Assembly (NCBI RefSeq): GCF_001293465.1
Contig: NZ_JSYZ01000021.1
Location: 1 to 38,199, forward strand
DNA from: Pseudomonas asplenii
Lineage (GTDB): Bacteria > Pseudomonadota > Gammaproteobacteria > Pseudomonadales > Pseudomonadaceae
DNA: 38,199 nucleotides
Direction: 5' to 3'
Shown here in pieces: positions 26,965-35,520 of this stretch (within the stretch, counting starts at the first letter, position 1; each line of letters starts with the position of its first letter). Under the pieces are notes generated by a model. That model saw nothing but the letters and a program-made list of their open reading frames with translations, had not been told where the DNA came from and did not search any database. Position numbers and translations under genes: made by a program.

Positions 26965-28224
26965 ATGCTCGCCCCCTTTCAATTGCTGTCCGCGACTCGC
27001 CAGAATCTCTGGCGCCTGACGTTCATCCGTATCCTGGTGCTGGCTGCCCAGGCCGGCTCGGTAGGCATTGCCTACGGCTTCGAACTGCTGCCGCTGCCCT
27101 GGCTGCAACTGTGGACCACGCTGGGCTGCTCCGCGGTGCTGTGCGCCTTCACCGTCGTGCGCCTGCGCACCACCTGGCCGGTCACCGAACTCGAGTATGC
27201 CGTGCAACTGGCCTGCGACCTGTTCATCCACAGTGCGCTGCTGTATTTCTCCGGTGGTTCGACCAACCCCTTCGTGTCCTATTACCTGGTGCCGCTGACC
27301 ATCGCCGCGGTGACCTTGCCCTGGCGTTTCTCGCTGGTGCTTTCCGGCGTCGCGCTGGTGCTGTACACCCTGCTGCTGGTGCAGTTCTACCCCTTGGAAA
27401 CCTTGCCGATCTCGCGGGAAAAACTGCAGATCTACGGCATGTGGCTGAGCTTCGCCCTGGCCGCCGCGGTGATCACCTTCTTTGCCGCGAAGATGGCCGA
27501 GGAACTGCGCCGCCAGGAAGAACTGCGCGCGCTGCGCCGCGAAGAGGGCCTGCGTGACCAGCAACTGCTGGCCGTGGCGACCCAGGCTGCCGGTGCCGCC
27601 CATGAACTGGGTACGCCGCTGGCAACCATGAGCGTGCTGCTCAAGGAAATGCGCCAGGATCATCCGGACCCCCTGCTCCAGGACGACCTGAGCGTGCTCC
27701 AGGACCAGGTCAAGCTGTGCAAGGAAACCCTGCAGCAACTGGTGCGCGCCGCCGAGGCCAATCGCCGCCTGGCGGTCGAGATGCAGGACGTCACCGTCTG
27801 GCTCGACGAGGCGCTGAACCGTTGGCACCTGATGCGCCCGGAAGCCAGCTACCGCTTCCAGCGCCTGGGGCAGGGCGAGGTGCCGCGCCTGGCCCCGCCG
27901 CCGGACCTGACCCAAGCCCTGCTCAACCTGTTGAACAACGCCGCCGATGCCTGCCCCGAAGGCCTGGAAGTGCGACTCGACTGGGATGAGGAGAACTTCA
28001 CCATCAGTATTCGCGACCACGGCGCCGGTGTGCCGCTGGCCATCGCCGAGCAGATCGGCAAGCCGTTCTTTACCACCAAGGGCAAGGGCTTCGGCCTCGG
28101 CCTGTTCTTGAGCAAGGCCAGCGTGACACGCGCTGGCGGCTCGGTGAAACTCTACAGTCATGAGGAAGGTGGCACGCTCACCGAGCTGCGCCTGCCCCGT
28201 GTTGCCCGAGGAGACGAAGCATGA
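26965..28224 (+). CDS. roxS: Redox-responsive sensor histidine kinase RoxS (RegB/PrrB family)
   Basis: An inner-membrane sensor controlling respiratory functions such as terminal oxidases with RoxR. 419 residues from the ATG at 26965 (GGAGA site upstream). About six helices occupy residues 18-175. The fully conserved RegB quinone-binding heptapeptide GGSTNPF is at 97-103. The phospho-acceptor His 213 lies in the RegB-type H-box AAHELGTPL, and Cys 252 (KLCKETL) matches the redox-active Cys of RegB. The ATPase part shows NLLNNAADA (N box), DHGAGVP (G1) and TTKGKGFGLGLFL (G2). It overlaps roxR by four bases. By position it is PA4494-like. Confidence 0.93.
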   Translation: MLAPFQLLSATRQNLWRLTFIRILVLAAQAGSVGIAYGFELLPLPWLQLWTTLGCSAVLCAFTVVRLRTTWPVTELEYAVQLACDLFIHSALLYFSGGSTNPFVSYYLVPLTIAAVTLPWRFSLVLSGVALVLYTLLLVQFYPLETLPISREKLQIYGMWLSFALAAAVITFFAAKMAEELRRQEELRALRREEGLRDQQLLAVATQAAGAAHELGTPLATMSVLLKEMRQDHPDPLLQDDLSVLQDQVKLCKETLQQLVRAAEANRRLAVEMQDVTVWLDEALNRWHLMRPEASYRFQRLGQGEVPRLAPPPDLTQALLNLLNNAADACPEGLEVRLDWDEENFTISIRDHGAGVPLAIAEQIGKPFFTTKGKGFGLGLFLSKASVTRAGGSVKLYSHEEGGTLTELRLPRVARGDEA

Positions 28225-28781
28225 GTGACGAGATCCAGGTCGAAGGCGAGGAACTGCCGCACCTGTTGCTGGTGGATGACGACGCCACCTTTACCCGTGT
28301 GATGGCACGGGCCATGAGCCGCCGCGGTTTCCGCGTCAGCATCGCCGGTTCCGCCGAAGAGGGGCTGATCCTGGCCCAGCAGGACCTGCCGGACTATGCC
28401 GCGCTGGACCTGAAGATGGAGGGCGACTCAGGCCTGGTGCTGCTGCCCAAGCTGCTGGAACTGGATCCGGAGATGCGTGTGCTGATCCTGACCGGCTATT
28501 CCAGCATCGCCACCGCGGTGGAGGCGATCAAGCGCGGTGCCTGCAACTACCTGTGCAAGCCGGCGGATGCCGACGACGTGCTGGCGGCCCTGCTTTCCGA
28601 GCATGCCGACCTCGACACCCTGGTACCGGAAAACCCGATGTCGGTGGACCGCCTGCAGTGGGAACACATCCAGCGGGTGCTCACCGAGCACGAGGGCAAC
28701 ATCTCCGCGACGGCCCGGGCCCTGGGCATGCACCGGCGGACCCTTCAGCGCAAATTGCAGAAACGGCCGGTGCGCCGCTGA
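28221..28781 (+). CDS. roxR: Response regulator RoxR (RegA/PrrA family)
   Basis: A 186-residue two-domain regulator. Receiver domain 14-130 with acidic pocket VDDD (18-21), phospho-acceptor Asp 63 (ALDLKMEGDSGL), Thr at LILTGYSS and Lys in LCKPAD. A short Fis-type DNA-binding domain fills the C-terminus (VLTEHEGNISATARALGMHR, then RTLQRKL), identical in layout to RegA/PrrA. Translationally coupled to roxS through ATGA. No clear terminator follows before the ABC transporter gene 96 bases on. Confidence 0.94.
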   Translation: MSDEIQVEGEELPHLLLVDDDATFTRVMARAMSRRGFRVSIAGSAEEGLILAQQDLPDYAALDLKMEGDSGLVLLPKLLELDPEMRVLILTGYSSIATAVEAIKRGACNYLCKPADADDVLAALLSEHADLDTLVPENPMSVDRLQWEHIQRVLTEHEGNISATARALGMHRRTLQRKLQKRPVRR

Positions 28782-28877
28782 ACCGGCGCTGAACGGAATC
28801 CTTTCAAGCTGCACGCCTGCCCAGGCGAATCATCTATGATCGGTTGGTGAAATTTCTTACGCCAACCGAGCCTTAGA

Positions 28878-30608
28878 ATGACTAAGAACGCTGAATATTC
28901 CGCGGTCAACGATGCAGTAAAAGGTCAGTTTTTTCGTAGGGTCTGGCAGTTGGCCTCGCCTTACTGGCGCAGTGAGGAGAAGGGCAAGGCCTGGTTGCTG
29001 CTGATCAGCGTGGTGGCACTTTCGCTGTTCAGCGTCGGCATCTCGGTCTGGCTCAACAGTTGGTACAAGGACTTCTACAACGCCCTGCAGGAAAAGAACA
29101 GCGAGGCCTTCTGGCACCTGATCCTGTATTTCGGCGCGATCGCCGCCGTCGCCATCCTGGGGGCGGTGTATCGGCTCTACCTGACCCAGATGCTGACCAT
29201 CAGTTGGCGGCGCTGGCTGACCGAGCAGCACTTCAAGCGCTGGCTAGAGCACAAGAACTACTACCAGATGGAGTCGGGCGGGCACACCGACAACCCCGAC
29301 CAGCGGTTGAGCGAAGACCTCAACAGTTTCACCAGCGATACCCTGACCCTGAGCCTCGGGCTGTTTCGCACGGTGGTCAGCCTGGTGTCGTTCTCGATCA
29401 TCCTCTGGGGCGTTTCGGGGAGCATCGAGGTGTTCGGCATCACCATACCCGGCTACATGTTCTGGTGCGCCTTCCTCTACGCGGCCATCGGCAGTTGGCT
29501 GACCCGGGTGATCGGCAGCAGCCTGATCCCGCTGAACAACCAGCAGCAGCGCTTCGAAGCCGACCTGCGTTTCTCCCTGGTGCGGGTGCGCGAGAATGCC
29601 GAAAGCATCGCCCTGTACGATGGCGAGCCGAACGAGAACCAGCGCCTGAGCAGCCGTTTCGGCAAGGTCTGGTCCAACTACTGGGCGCTGATGCGGGTCA
29701 CCAAGCGCCTGACCTTTTTCACCTCCGGTTATGCCCAGATCGCGATCATCTTCCCCTTCATCGTCGCCGCGCCACGCTACTTCGCCGGCAAGATCCAGCT
29801 TGGCGAACTGATGCAGATCAACTCGGCGTTTGGCAATGTGCAGGAGAACTTCAGCTGGTTCATCGATGCCTACTCGAACATCGCGGTATGGAAGGCCACC
29901 TGCGACCGTCTGCTGAGTTTCCGCCAGGCCATGCTCGATAACGAGGAGCGTGCCGCGGCCATCGACGTGCAGAACCAGGGCGACAGCTTGCAGGTGAGCG
30001 ACCTGAGCCTGGACCTGGCGGATGGTCGGCACCTGCTGGCCGGGGCGAACATGGCGGTGGCGGCGGGCGAGCGGGTAATGCTCAGCGGGCGTTCCGGCAG
30101 CGGCAAGAGCACCCTGTTGCGGGCCATGGGCAAGCTCTGGCCACGGGGGCGCGGCAGCATTCGGCTCCCGGCTGCGCGTTCGTTGTTCCTGCCACAGAAG
30201 CCTTATCTGCCGATCGGCAGCCTGCGCGAGGTGATGAGTTATCCACAGCCGGGCGATGCCTATCCGGACCCGCGTTACCAGGAGGTCCTGCACACCTGCC
30301 GCCTTGGACATCTTGCCGGCCGCCTCGATGAGAGCAATCATTGGCAGCGCATGTTGTCGCCGGGTGAGCAGCAACGCCTGGCCTTCGCCCGGGCACTGCT
30401 GTATGCCCCGCAATGGCTGTTCCTCGATGAGGCCACGGCAGCGATGGACGAGGAGGATGAAGCGGCGCTGTATCAGGCACTGATCGACCAGATCCCCGGC
30501 CTGAGTATCGTCAGCGTTGGTCACCGCAGCAGCCTGAACAAGTTCCATCCGCGGCATCTGCGTATCGAACAGGGACATCTGGTCACTCAGGAGCCGGTCG
30601 GCGCATAG
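28878..30608 (+). CDS. SbmA/BacA-like ABC transporter (YddA family), fused permease and ATPase
   Basis: A 576-residue protein with an N-terminal membrane domain of the SbmA/BacA type (about six helices up to residue 330, with the FKRWLEHKNYYQME and DNPDQRLSED segments diagnostic of the family) and a C-terminal ATPase: Walker A SGRSGSGKST (about 405-414), signature LSPGEQQRLAFARALL, Walker B WLFLDEATAAMDEED. Relatives import peptide antibiotics, vitamin B12 or very-long-chain lipid precursors; the direction and substrate of the YddA branch are not established. It stands alone between roxR and a GntR-type regulator. Confidence 0.9.
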   Translation: MTKNAEYSAVNDAVKGQFFRRVWQLASPYWRSEEKGKAWLLLISVVALSLFSVGISVWLNSWYKDFYNALQEKNSEAFWHLILYFGAIAAVAILGAVYRLYLTQMLTISWRRWLTEQHFKRWLEHKNYYQMESGGHTDNPDQRLSEDLNSFTSDTLTLSLGLFRTVVSLVSFSIILWGVSGSIEVFGITIPGYMFWCAFLYAAIGSWLTRVIGSSLIPLNNQQQRFEADLRFSLVRVRENAESIALYDGEPNENQRLSSRFGKVWSNYWALMRVTKRLTFFTSGYAQIAIIFPFIVAAPRYFAGKIQLGELMQINSAFGNVQENFSWFIDAYSNIAVWKATCDRLLSFRQAMLDNEERAAAIDVQNQGDSLQVSDLSLDLADGRHLLAGANMAVAAGERVMLSGRSGSGKSTLLRAMGKLWPRGRGSIRLPAARSLFLPQKPYLPIGSLREVMSYPQPGDAYPDPRYQEVLHTCRLGHLAGRLDESNHWQRMLSPGEQQRLAFARALLYAPQWLFLDEATAAMDEEDEAALYQALIDQIPGLSIVSVGHRSSLNKFHPRHLRIEQGHLVTQEPVGA

Positions 30609-30670
30609 TCGGACGGTGATCGTACAACCGCGTTGAGCTATCATGGGGCTCAGCCGTTCAGCCGAGATAG

Positions 30671-31429
30671 ATGTTCGATATGGAAAACCAGAGCGCCGCG
30701 CTCCGCGCACCTCGCAAGCGCCGCAGTCTTGCCCAGGAATTGGTCACGGTCCTGACCGAGCAGATTCGTGATGGTCAGCTCAAGCGCGGCGACAAGCTGC
30801 CCACCGAGTCGGCGATCATGGACGCCCACGGCGTCAGCCGCACGGTGGTGCGCGAGGCGATTTCCCGCCTGCAGGCGGCAGGGCAGGTGGAGACCCGCCA
30901 CGGCATCGGCACCTTCGTGCTGGACACGCCGAGCCCGAGCGGCTTCCGTATCGACCCGGCGACGGTGGTGACCCTGCGTGATGTGCTGGCGATCCTCGAA
31001 TTGCGTATCAGCCTGGAAGTGGAATCGGCCGGCCTGGCGGCGCAACGGCGCTCGCCCGAGCAGTTGGCGGCGATGCGCGCGGCACTGGATGCGCTGAACG
31101 ACAGCGTGGCCCATGCCAGCGATGCGGTGGCCTCCGATTTCCAGTTCCACCTGCAGATCGCCCTGGCTACCGGCAACCGCTACTTCACCGACATCATGAC
31201 CCACCTGGGCACCAGCATCATTCCGCGCACGCGCCTGAATTCCGCACGCCTGGCCCATGATGACCAGCAGCACTACATGAATCGGCTGGGGCGCGAGCAC
31301 GAGGAGATCTACGAGGCCATCGCCCGTCAGGACTCCGACGCGGCGCGGGCGGCGATGCGCCTGCACCTGACCAACAGCCGCGAGCGGTTGCGCCAGGCCC
31401 ATGAAGAGGCCGAGGCGCAGACTGAGTAG
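30671..31429 (+). CDS. GntR-family transcriptional regulator, FadR/FCD subgroup
   Basis: A 252-residue one-component regulator. Winged helix at about 17-85: LPTESAIMDAHGVSRTVVRE (helix-turn-helix), then ETRHGIGTFV (wing). The remaining residues form the all-helical FCD ligand domain, with metal-binding His/Asp positions plausible in SDFQFHLQIALATGN and HEEIYEAIARQD. FCD regulators usually sense carboxylates or sugar acids and repress a nearby catabolic gene, but no catabolic neighbour is seen here. The start could also be the ATG at 30680, since neither has a strong ribosome-binding site. Confidence 0.88.
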   Translation: MFDMENQSAALRAPRKRRSLAQELVTVLTEQIRDGQLKRGDKLPTESAIMDAHGVSRTVVREAISRLQAAGQVETRHGIGTFVLDTPSPSGFRIDPATVVTLRDVLAILELRISLEVESAGLAAQRRSPEQLAAMRAALDALNDSVAHASDAVASDFQFHLQIALATGNRYFTDIMTHLGTSIIPRTRLNSARLAHDDQQHYMNRLGREHEEIYEAIARQDSDAARAAMRLHLTNSRERLRQAHEEAEAQTE

Positions 31430-31447
31430 GCTTGCGTCAGCGTTCTT

Positions 31448-31488
31448 CGCGGGCAAACGCCGCGCCTGCACGGGCGTGGCTGCCCGCG
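31448..31488. other. REP-like hairpin downstream of the GntR-type regulator
   Basis: CGCGGGCA (31448-31455) pairs with TGCCCGCG (31481-31488) and the arms between them pair partly. The sequence TTCGCGGGCAA is REP-like. It sits between convergent genes and could act as a bidirectional 3' end. Confidence 0.55.
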
Positions 31489-31510
31489 GATAGCGGTTTC
31501 AACTGACCGC

Positions 31511-31699
31511 TCACCCTGCCAGGATCGTGCGATCCACGCGTATGGCCCACTGCACGGCTTTCGCCGATACATCGAACACCACTTTCCCGGTGTCATCCGC
31601 CTTCGCCCGGGCCACTGCCACGCCATCGGCCAGCAGTTCCAGCGGCATATCCCTGAGCGACTGGCCGCTAGCCAGCGCAAGTCTTACGGTAAAGGTCAT
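31511..31699 (-). CDS. Small 62-residue protein downstream of the phospholipase gene
   Basis: An unrecognised cytosolic-looking protein of 62 residues, from the ATG at 31697-31699 with a GGGAGAT site upstream. It alternates short hydrophobic strands (FTVRLALASG, LELLADGVAVARA, KVVFDVS, WAIRVDRTIL), suggesting a small beta-sandwich. It begins 14 bases after the phospholipase stop, so the two are probably cotranscribed from the LexA-controlled promoter. Partner or inhibitor functions are guesses. Confidence 0.7.
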   Translation of the reverse strand: MTFTVRLALASGQSLRDMPLELLADGVAVARAKADDTGKVVFDVSAKAVQWAIRVDRTILAG

Positions 31700-31713
31700 C
31701 GTTGATCTCCCTG

Positions 31714-33363
31714 TCATTGATGGTTGTCGATAAAGGTCGTTGCCTGGTTGTCCAGCGTGCCGATCCGTTCCGGTGAGCCACCGCGGAACTGGCGGAACAC
31801 GTTGCGTCCGGTCGCGCCGGAGGCGGCATTGACCGGTACGTTGAGGGTCGGCTGGAAGCGGTCGGTCAGTTCGGCATAGGTCGTCCAGGGTCCGATGTAG
31901 GATTCGTCCAGCCCCTTGCTGTAGCTGAAGGCATAGCGCACGGCATTTCCCGGCAGCCAGTTGGGTTCGCTGGCGGTGCGGCTCTGCCAGCCATCGGCGC
32001 TGATGGTCGGGGCGACGCCGGGCGGGTTCAGGTAGCCCGCGGGCTTGTTCGGCTGATAGTCCTTGAGCAGCAGGTAGGTGCTCCAGCCCCACCAGTTGTC
32101 GCTCTGGTTGCGGTCATTGAGGTCGTTGACGTCCTTGCGGCGCAGCACGTTCCCGCCCTTGAGGGCGAACAGCGGGGCGAAATTCAGGCGGTCCTGGCGG
32201 TCTTCGACTTTTGCCAGGTCGGGCACCGAGCCCAGGGCGGCGTAACGTTCGGCCGGCACCACAACACCGCTGAGGTAGGCGGCGAACACCTCGTCCGCCG
32301 ACTGCTGCACCGCTTGCCTGACCTGGCGCCGGTTGCTGTCGTCGATGCTGTCGAAGTAACGCTTGTCGCCGTAGCAGTTCCACTGTTCACCGCGGGCGTT
32401 GCGGACTTTCAAACCGTACTGGCTGTCCTCGTCGTGCATGAAGCGCGAGATCAGCGAGCCGACGTCGCTGGGGGTGACGCTGTCGGCCAGTTGCTTGCGG
32501 GGGACGCGCAAGTGGCCGGCGGAAAACAGGTCGGTGAGGAAGTGGTCGGCAAAAGCGTTCATTGCATAGGCCAGTTCCAGATCCTGGTCCTTGCCGCTCT
32601 GGCGGGCTACCAGCGCCTGTTGCAAGGCTACGGCGTGACCGGCCTGGTAGGCGAGCAGGGCCCATGGGCCGAAGTGGTCCCAGTTGCTGGCGGCCAGTTT
32701 CAGGTAGCGGCCGAGGGGGAAGAGCGGCGAGGCGATGCTGCCGCCGCCGGTGATCCTGTTCCATTCGCCCGACAGGGTATCGCCCAGTTCGTCATAGGCC
32801 TCGTGCGGTTGCCGGCCATCGCGGATCGCCTGGTTGGCGGCATTGATCTCGGTTTTCATCACCTGCAGGATATTCTGCGCTTCCTCGCGGGAGGCGGGCA
32901 GCACGGCCAGCGAGTCGAAGGCTGCGCGAAAGCGCGTCTGGCGGTCCTGCGCGGTGTTGCCGTCGGCGATCGGCCGGTCCGGGATGCCGTAGAAGTCGCC
33001 GCCCAGGGCGATGATCTGCCCGTAGGTCAGGGCCAGGCCGTTGTTCAGGTGCAGCTCCACCTGCCAGGCGGGAATGGCCGGTGCGTTTTCGGCGAAGCGC
33101 AGCAGGGTGGCATCGCCGATGGCGGTGTGCTCGCCGCCTTCGAAGCGGACCTGGGGCGACCCCTTGAGTTGGCTGGCGGGTCCGTTCGGCAGGTGTTCGG
33201 GCCGGTGATACTTGAGGGTGTGATGCCCTTCGGCGAGCAGGACGACGGTGCTGCCATCGCCGGGGATTGCAATGCCCTGTTGGCTGAAGAGGCTGTCCAG
33301 TTCGGCAATGAGTTTGCCGTCGTGCAGCAGGTTTCGCTGCGGTGTGCGTTCAATGGCTGACAT
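31714..33363 (-). CDS. Zinc-metallophospholipase C homologue (P. fluorescens PLC type)
   Basis: The 549-residue protein resembles the P. fluorescens/Legionella PlcABC zinc phospholipases C, which hydrolyse phospholipid head groups. The key block is ADHFLTDLFSAGHLRVPR (residues 272-289), giving His 274, Asp 278 and His 284 as metal ligands; His 230 and His 243 lie in the preceding helix (NWDHFGPWALLAYQAGH), and further His residues occur near 47-57. No signal peptide or lipobox is seen, so export, if any, would use another route or lysis. The start ATG has AAGGAG eight bases upstream. A LexA box lies 39 bases before it. The small 62-residue gene follows. Family assignment is from memory of its motif. 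Confidence 0.8.
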   Translation of the reverse strand: MSAIERTPQRNLLHDGKLIAELDSLFSQQGIAIPGDGSTVVLLAEGHHTLKYHRPEHLPNGPASQLKGSPQVRFEGGEHTAIGDATLLRFAENAPAIPAWQVELHLNNGLALTYGQIIALGGDFYGIPDRPIADGNTAQDRQTRFRAAFDSLAVLPASREEAQNILQVMKTEINAANQAIRDGRQPHEAYDELGDTLSGEWNRITGGGSIASPLFPLGRYLKLAASNWDHFGPWALLAYQAGHAVALQQALVARQSGKDQDLELAYAMNAFADHFLTDLFSAGHLRVPRKQLADSVTPSDVGSLISRFMHDEDSQYGLKVRNARGEQWNCYGDKRYFDSIDDSNRRQVRQAVQQSADEVFAAYLSGVVVPAERYAALGSVPDLAKVEDRQDRLNFAPLFALKGGNVLRRKDVNDLNDRNQSDNWWGWSTYLLLKDYQPNKPAGYLNPPGVAPTISADGWQSRTASEPNWLPGNAVRYAFSYSKGLDESYIGPWTTYAELTDRFQPTLNVPVNAASGATGRNVFRQFRGGSPERIGTLDNQATTFIDNHQ

Positions 33364-33402
33364 TTCTAGCTCCTTGATATGTCATCGTTTTGTTCAATTT
33401 AA

Positions 33403-33418
33403 CTGTATGGATATACAG
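33403..33418 (-). promoter_or_regulatory. LexA (SOS) operator upstream of the phospholipase gene
   Basis: CTGTATGGATATACAG fits CTGT-N8-ACAG and the consensus CTG(TA)5CAG at 14 of 16 positions. On the minus strand it is flanked by TTTAA and TTAAATTG, so it falls between possible -35 and -10 elements, as in the recA promoter. The gene on its other side (glutaminase) points towards it, so the phospholipase gene is the only promoter it can serve. Confidence 0.85.
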
Positions 33419-33525
33419 TTAAACAGGAGCATAGATGGAATATTTCCTACGTCAAGGGCGGAAAAGTCTGTGGGACCTGCTGATCTTTGCGATTGAGTTT
33501 GTGCGATGACATACGGATGCTGATG

Positions 33526-33548
33526 AGGCCGTGCATTGCGCACGGCCT
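33526..33548 (-). other. Hairpin at the 3' end of the glutaminase gene
   Basis: AGGCCGTGC (33526-33534) pairs perfectly with GCACGGCCT (33540-33548) over a 5-base loop, just beyond the glutaminase stop. There is no T run; it may be a weak terminator or an mRNA stabiliser. Confidence 0.55.
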
Positions 33549-33551
33549 TGG

Positions 33552-34460
33552 TCAGAACACCGACCAGCCGATCCGTTGGCTCAGCAGCTCCAGCGCCGCC
33601 ATGCCCGCCAGCGAGTTGCCGGCGGTGTTGAGCTCCGGCGACCAGACGCAGATGGTGAACCGTCCCGGTACCACCGCGACGATCCCGCCACCCACGCCGC
33701 TCTTGCCCGGCAGGCCGACCCGGTAGGCAAAGTTGCCGGCCTCGTCGTACAGCCCGCTGGTGGCCATGATCGAGTTGACCTGTTGGGTCTGGCGCGCCGT
33801 CAGGACCTGCTCGCCGCTGTGCTTGCAGAAGCCGTCGTTGGCCAGGAAGCCGAAGGCGCGGGCCAGGTCGATGCAGTTCATGCGCAGGGCGCAATGGCTG
33901 AAGTAGCTGCGCAGCACCGTTTCCACATCGTTGTGAAAATTGCCGAATGACTGCATCAGGTAGGCCATCGCCGCGTTGCGGGCGCGATGCTGGTATTCCG
34001 AGTCGGCGACCTTGCCGTCGACCATCACCTGCAGGTTGCCGGACAGCCGTCGCACGAAGTCGCGCATCGACAGGGCCGGGGCGGCGAAGCGCGACTGGTT
34101 GATGTCGCAGATCACCAGGGCGCCGGCATTGATGAACGGGTTGCGCGGGCGTCCGCGTTCGAACTCCAGCTGCACCAGCGAGTTGAACGGCTGGCCGGAC
34201 GGCTCGTGACCCAGGCGCTCCCAGATCGCTTCGCCGGAATGGTTGATCGCCTGGACCAGGCTGAATACCTTGGAAATACTCTGGATCGAGAAGGGCGTCT
34301 GCGCATCGCCAGCGTAGTACAGCTCGCCATCGTTGCCGTAAACGGCGATGCCCAACTGGTTGGCCGGCACATCGGCCAGCGCCGGGATGTAATTGGCCAC
34401 CTTGCCCTGGCCGATCAGGGGACGCACTTCATCGAGGATTTCGTTCAACAGCGCTTGCAT
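33552..34460 (-). CDS. glsA: Glutaminase
   Basis: Hydrolyses L-glutamine to glutamate and ammonia in the cytosol. 302 residues from the ATG at 34458-34460 (MQALLNEILDEVRP, the usual family start); a GTG 18 bases earlier is possible. The serine-beta-lactamase-like fold is indicated by the SxxK motif in FSIQSISKVFSL (about residue 60), the catalytic-region NPFINAGA (about 108-115) and VGLPGKSGVGGGI near 250, all family hallmarks. Length is normal. It is a single gene, upstream of a hairpin. Confidence 0.94.
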   Translation of the reverse strand: MQALLNEILDEVRPLIGQGKVANYIPALADVPANQLGIAVYGNDGELYYAGDAQTPFSIQSISKVFSLVQAINHSGEAIWERLGHEPSGQPFNSLVQLEFERGRPRNPFINAGALVICDINQSRFAAPALSMRDFVRRLSGNLQVMVDGKVADSEYQHRARNAAMAYLMQSFGNFHNDVETVLRSYFSHCALRMNCIDLARAFGFLANDGFCKHSGEQVLTARQTQQVNSIMATSGLYDEAGNFAYRVGLPGKSGVGGGIVAVVPGRFTICVWSPELNTAGNSLAGMAALELLSQRIGWSVF

Positions 34461-34605
34461 GCTCGAACTCGCAGTCACTTCCCGCGGGTTGCGGGACTAC
34501 AAGCTGCTAGACGCCGGGCGCAGGCTTTGAAGCACAGTTTTTATTGCGAGCAAGCGCCGTGTTGCTCTGTGCTAGAGTGCCCTGCCAAGCGCCCTGGAGC
34601 CTGCC

Positions 34606-35100
34606 ATGCCCGTTTCGATCCGCCATGCCGCGACGCTGTTGATGTTCGCCGGACTGCCCCTGACCGTCGACGCCGCGCCGGGGGCGCCCCTGCACGGGCA
34701 ATACCTGCCTCCGGACGACCTGTCCCTGCGCCGCGCCGAGCCGGAGCAGCAGCAACTGTTGCAGGTCACCGAGTATTCGGTGGTGATCGGCAGCCAGCGC
34801 CAGTCCAACCAGCAGCCGATTCCGGTGACCTCGTCGCTGCTGGTGCGCCTCAAGGGCAAGCCGTTGAGCAAGGGCGCGACCGTCAACCAGGTGCTGGTCA
34901 GCTTCGACGGCGAGAGTAAGAGCCTGAAAAAACCGACGTTCGACGAGGCGAGCAAGACCCTGAACCTGTATTACCCGCTGACCCAGTACCGGGTGGTCAT
35001 GGACCTTTTGCGCAACGACACGGTGTATTGCCAGTTCCTGAGCTACGCCAACGGCCATATCTGGGCCGACCTGCATACCGGATCAGTTCGTACTCGTTGA
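34606..35100 (+). CDS. Conserved exported hypothetical (PA4641-like by position)
   Basis: A 164-residue protein with a signal peptide (MPVSIRHAATLLMFAGLPLT, cut near VDA-AP). The mature part is a mixed alpha/beta domain without recognised motifs; it has one Cys near the end (VYCQFLSYANGHIWADLHTG). Its position, followed by the PA4642-family gene and mqo, matches a hypothetical in P. aeruginosa. No function can be given. Confidence 0.75.
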   Translation: MPVSIRHAATLLMFAGLPLTVDAAPGAPLHGQYLPPDDLSLRRAEPEQQQLLQVTEYSVVIGSQRQSNQQPIPVTSSLLVRLKGKPLSKGATVNQVLVSFDGESKSLKKPTFDEASKTLNLYYPLTQYRVVMDLLRNDTVYCQFLSYANGHIWADLHTGSVRTR

Positions 35101-35162
35101 GAGCGGAGCAGATGCGGGGGTAAACTGCCCGCCCCGTGTAATATCTGTGGCTGGAGCCGGTA

Positions 35163-35450
35163 ATGCGCAAAGACAAGAAACAGGTGATTGGTGACGAGAT
35201 CGGCGATGCGCAGGTCAAGTCGTTCCTCGACTTCGAGCCGGCCGATGCAACCTCGCCGTCCCTGCACAAGCTGATCAAGGCCTATCGTGGCCTGCGTATC
35301 GACGACTTCGAGCGTTTCCTGGTGTTCTTCAAGGAAGCCGGCTACGACCTCGACGGCAAGGACGAGCATGGCCAGGACTTCGTGACCCTGATCCAGGACC
35401 AGCGCAACGCGTCGGACTATATCGAGCTGATCAACAACGCTCGCGGCTGA
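35163..35450 (+). CDS. PA4642-family small cytosolic protein
   Basis: A 95-residue charged protein (MRKDKKQVIGDEIGDAQVK start, then FLVFFKEAGYDLDGKDEHG). I recognise it as the conserved Pseudomonas family annotated PA4642, always next to mqo; function unknown. A GGAG site lies upstream of the ATG. It shares a bidirectional terminator with the convergent mqo gene. Confidence 0.85.
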   Translation: MRKDKKQVIGDEIGDAQVKSFLDFEPADATSPSLHKLIKAYRGLRIDDFERFLVFFKEAGYDLDGKDEHGQDFVTLIQDQRNASDYIELINNARG

Positions 35451-35463
35451 GTTTTCCACAGCC

Positions 35464-35507
35464 TGAAAAAAAACGCCCCGGACCTCAACAGGCCGGGGCG
35501 TTTTTCA
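35464..35507. terminator. Bidirectional terminator between PA4642-family gene and mqo
   Basis: ACGCCCCGG (35473-35481) pairs with CCGGGGCGT (35493-35501). It is flanked by eight A on the left and five T on the right, so it can end transcription in both directions. Confidence 0.9.
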
Positions 35508-35520
35508 TGGCGCGAGTACC

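Noticed and set aside
33526..33548. Hairpin after glutaminase as a full intrinsic terminator
   Set aside because: The stem is perfect but no T run follows on the minus strand, so I list it only as a hairpin.
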